This document shows positions 13,122 through 13,800 of a stretch of DNA of 13,800 nt, piece after piece. Each line of letters begins with the position of its first letter. The stretch's first letter is position 1. The stretch covers positions 1 to 13,800 of the forward strand of contig CAJFNE010000065.1 in NCBI GenBank assembly GCA_904393855.1, given 5' to 3'. A program made the position numbers and the translations under genes. The notes beneath the pieces are model-generated. The model ran no database searches, had not been told where the DNA came from, and saw only the letters and a program-made list of their open reading frames with translations. This stretch comes from an uncultured Oscillibacter sp. Lineage in GTDB: Bacteria; Bacillota; Clostridia; Oscillospirales; Oscillospiraceae.

Positions 13122-13800
13122 TCAGTCCTGATTCCAATTGTGCCAGACGTTCTGCACGTCGTCGTTGTCCTCCAGCATGTCGATGAGCTTCTGCATGTTC
13201 TTCACGTCGCCCTCGCCGGTGAGGGTAATGTAATTCTGGGGCACCATCTCGATCTCCGCGCTGGCGAAGGTGTAGCCCTTCCCCTCCAGGGCCTTCACCA
13301 CGTCGTTGAAGGCGTCGGGATCGCAGGTGATCTCCAGGGCGGGACCGTCGGCCTCAAAGTCCGCCGCGCCGGCCTCCAGAGCGTCCATCATGACGGTGTC
13401 CTCGTCCAGTTCGCCCTCCTCGTTGTCGATGACAATGACGCCCTTCTTGTCAAAGGACCAGGAGACGCAGCCCTGGGCGCCCATGTTGCCGTTGCACTTG
13501 TCGAAGGCGTGGCGGACCTCCGGCGCGGTGCGCTGGCGGTTGTCGGTCAGGGCCTCCACGATGACGGCCACGCCGCCGGGACCGTATCCCTCATAGGTGA
13601 CGGCCTCGTAGTTCTCCGTGCTGCCGGCGCCCAGAGCCTTGTCGATGGTGCGCTTGATGTTGTCGTTAGGCATGTTGACCGCCTTGGCCTTGGCGATAAC
13701 GGTGGCCAGGCGGGAGTTGTTGTTGGGGTCGCCGGAGCCGCCGCCCTCTTTCACGGCCACGATGATCTCCTTGGCGATCTTGGTGAAGGCGGCGGAGCGC
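13122..13800 (-). CDS. yebC: YebC/PmpR family protein, N-terminus cut off by window edge
   Basis: The open frame enters from the right edge (RSAAFTKIAKEIIVAVKEGG) and runs to TGA at 13122. About 226 residues are present and only some 20 are missing. Family marks: GGGSGDPNNNSRLATVIAKAKAVNMPNDNIKRTIDKALG, YEGYGPGGVAVIVEALTDNRQRTAPEVRHAF, GCVSWSFDKKG, and a C-terminal acidic LEDNDDVQNVWHN. The YebC/TACO1 family was first described as DNA-binding regulators (PmpR). Later work ties members to ribosomes and translation of difficult proline stretches. Which role applies here cannot be decided from sequence. It is followed by its own terminator, so the amidase_6 gene downstream is transcribed separately. 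Confidence 0.96.
   Translation of the reverse strand, partial: RSAAFTKIAKEIIVAVKEGGGSGDPNNNSRLATVIAKAKAVNMPNDNIKRTIDKALGAGSTENYEAVTYEGYGPGGVAVIVEALTDNRQRTAPEVRHAFDKCNGNMGAQGCVSWSFDKKGVIVIDNEEGELDEDTVMMDALEAGAADFEADGPALEITCDPDAFNDVVKALEGKGYTFASAEIEMVPQNYITLTGEGDVKNMQKLIDMLEDNDDVQNVWHNWNQD

Overview
The window is a GC-rich stretch of chromosome from an endospore-forming Clostridia, most likely an Oscillospiraceae-type gut bacterium. That placement is inferred from the high GC3 coding style, strong AGGAGG ribosome binding sites, spore genes (yunB, cotJ, cwlD) mixed with housekeeping genes, and the flavour of the MurD, XerC/D and SLH-GH18 proteins. No phage, plasmid, CRISPR, tRNA or rRNA sequence was seen.

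Left part (1-5540): a cysteine hydrolase of the isochorismatase/nicotinamidase family runs off the left edge on the minus strand. It shares a 257-nt gap with murD, and two well-formed sigma-A-type promoters point away from each other there. On the plus strand murD (peptidoglycan precursor synthesis), yunB (sporulation), ligA (NAD-dependent DNA ligase) and tenA (thiamin pyrimidine salvage) follow in one direction, ending in a strong hairpin at 5503-5541.

Middle (5559-8981): a two-gene minus-strand cotJ unit encodes the CotJC manganese-catalase-like coat protein and, upstream of it, one polypeptide that fuses CotJA and CotJB. Divergent from it, cwlD (spore cortex amidase) and radA (recombination and repair) lie on the plus strand. 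They are separated by an AT-rich, polypurine/polypyrimidine imperfect palindrome that is very unlike its surroundings. A small Cys-rich protein gene on the minus strand overlaps the 3' end of radA.

Right part (9190-13800): a XerC/XerD-like tyrosine recombinase is broken in two by what looks like a short internal deletion, and the halves now overlap as ATGA. Converging on it across a perfect terminator is a secreted SLH-domain plus GH18 (YaaH/SleL-like) cell-envelope or spore glycosidase. Then come a gap of about 430 nt with at most one small doubtful ORF, a small amidase_6-domain protein, and a YebC/PmpR family gene that runs off the right edge.

The most unusual non-coding signal is a pair of matching promoter-like elements, one before the split recombinase (9199-9227, plus strand) and one before the amidase_6 gene (13037-13065, minus strand). 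Each has a -35-like and a -10-like box around a 17-nt spacer filled by the dyad AACAAAA-N6-TTTTGTT. Each lies 66-67 nt upstream of its start codon with a GC hairpin in the leader. They may belong to one unrecognised regulon.
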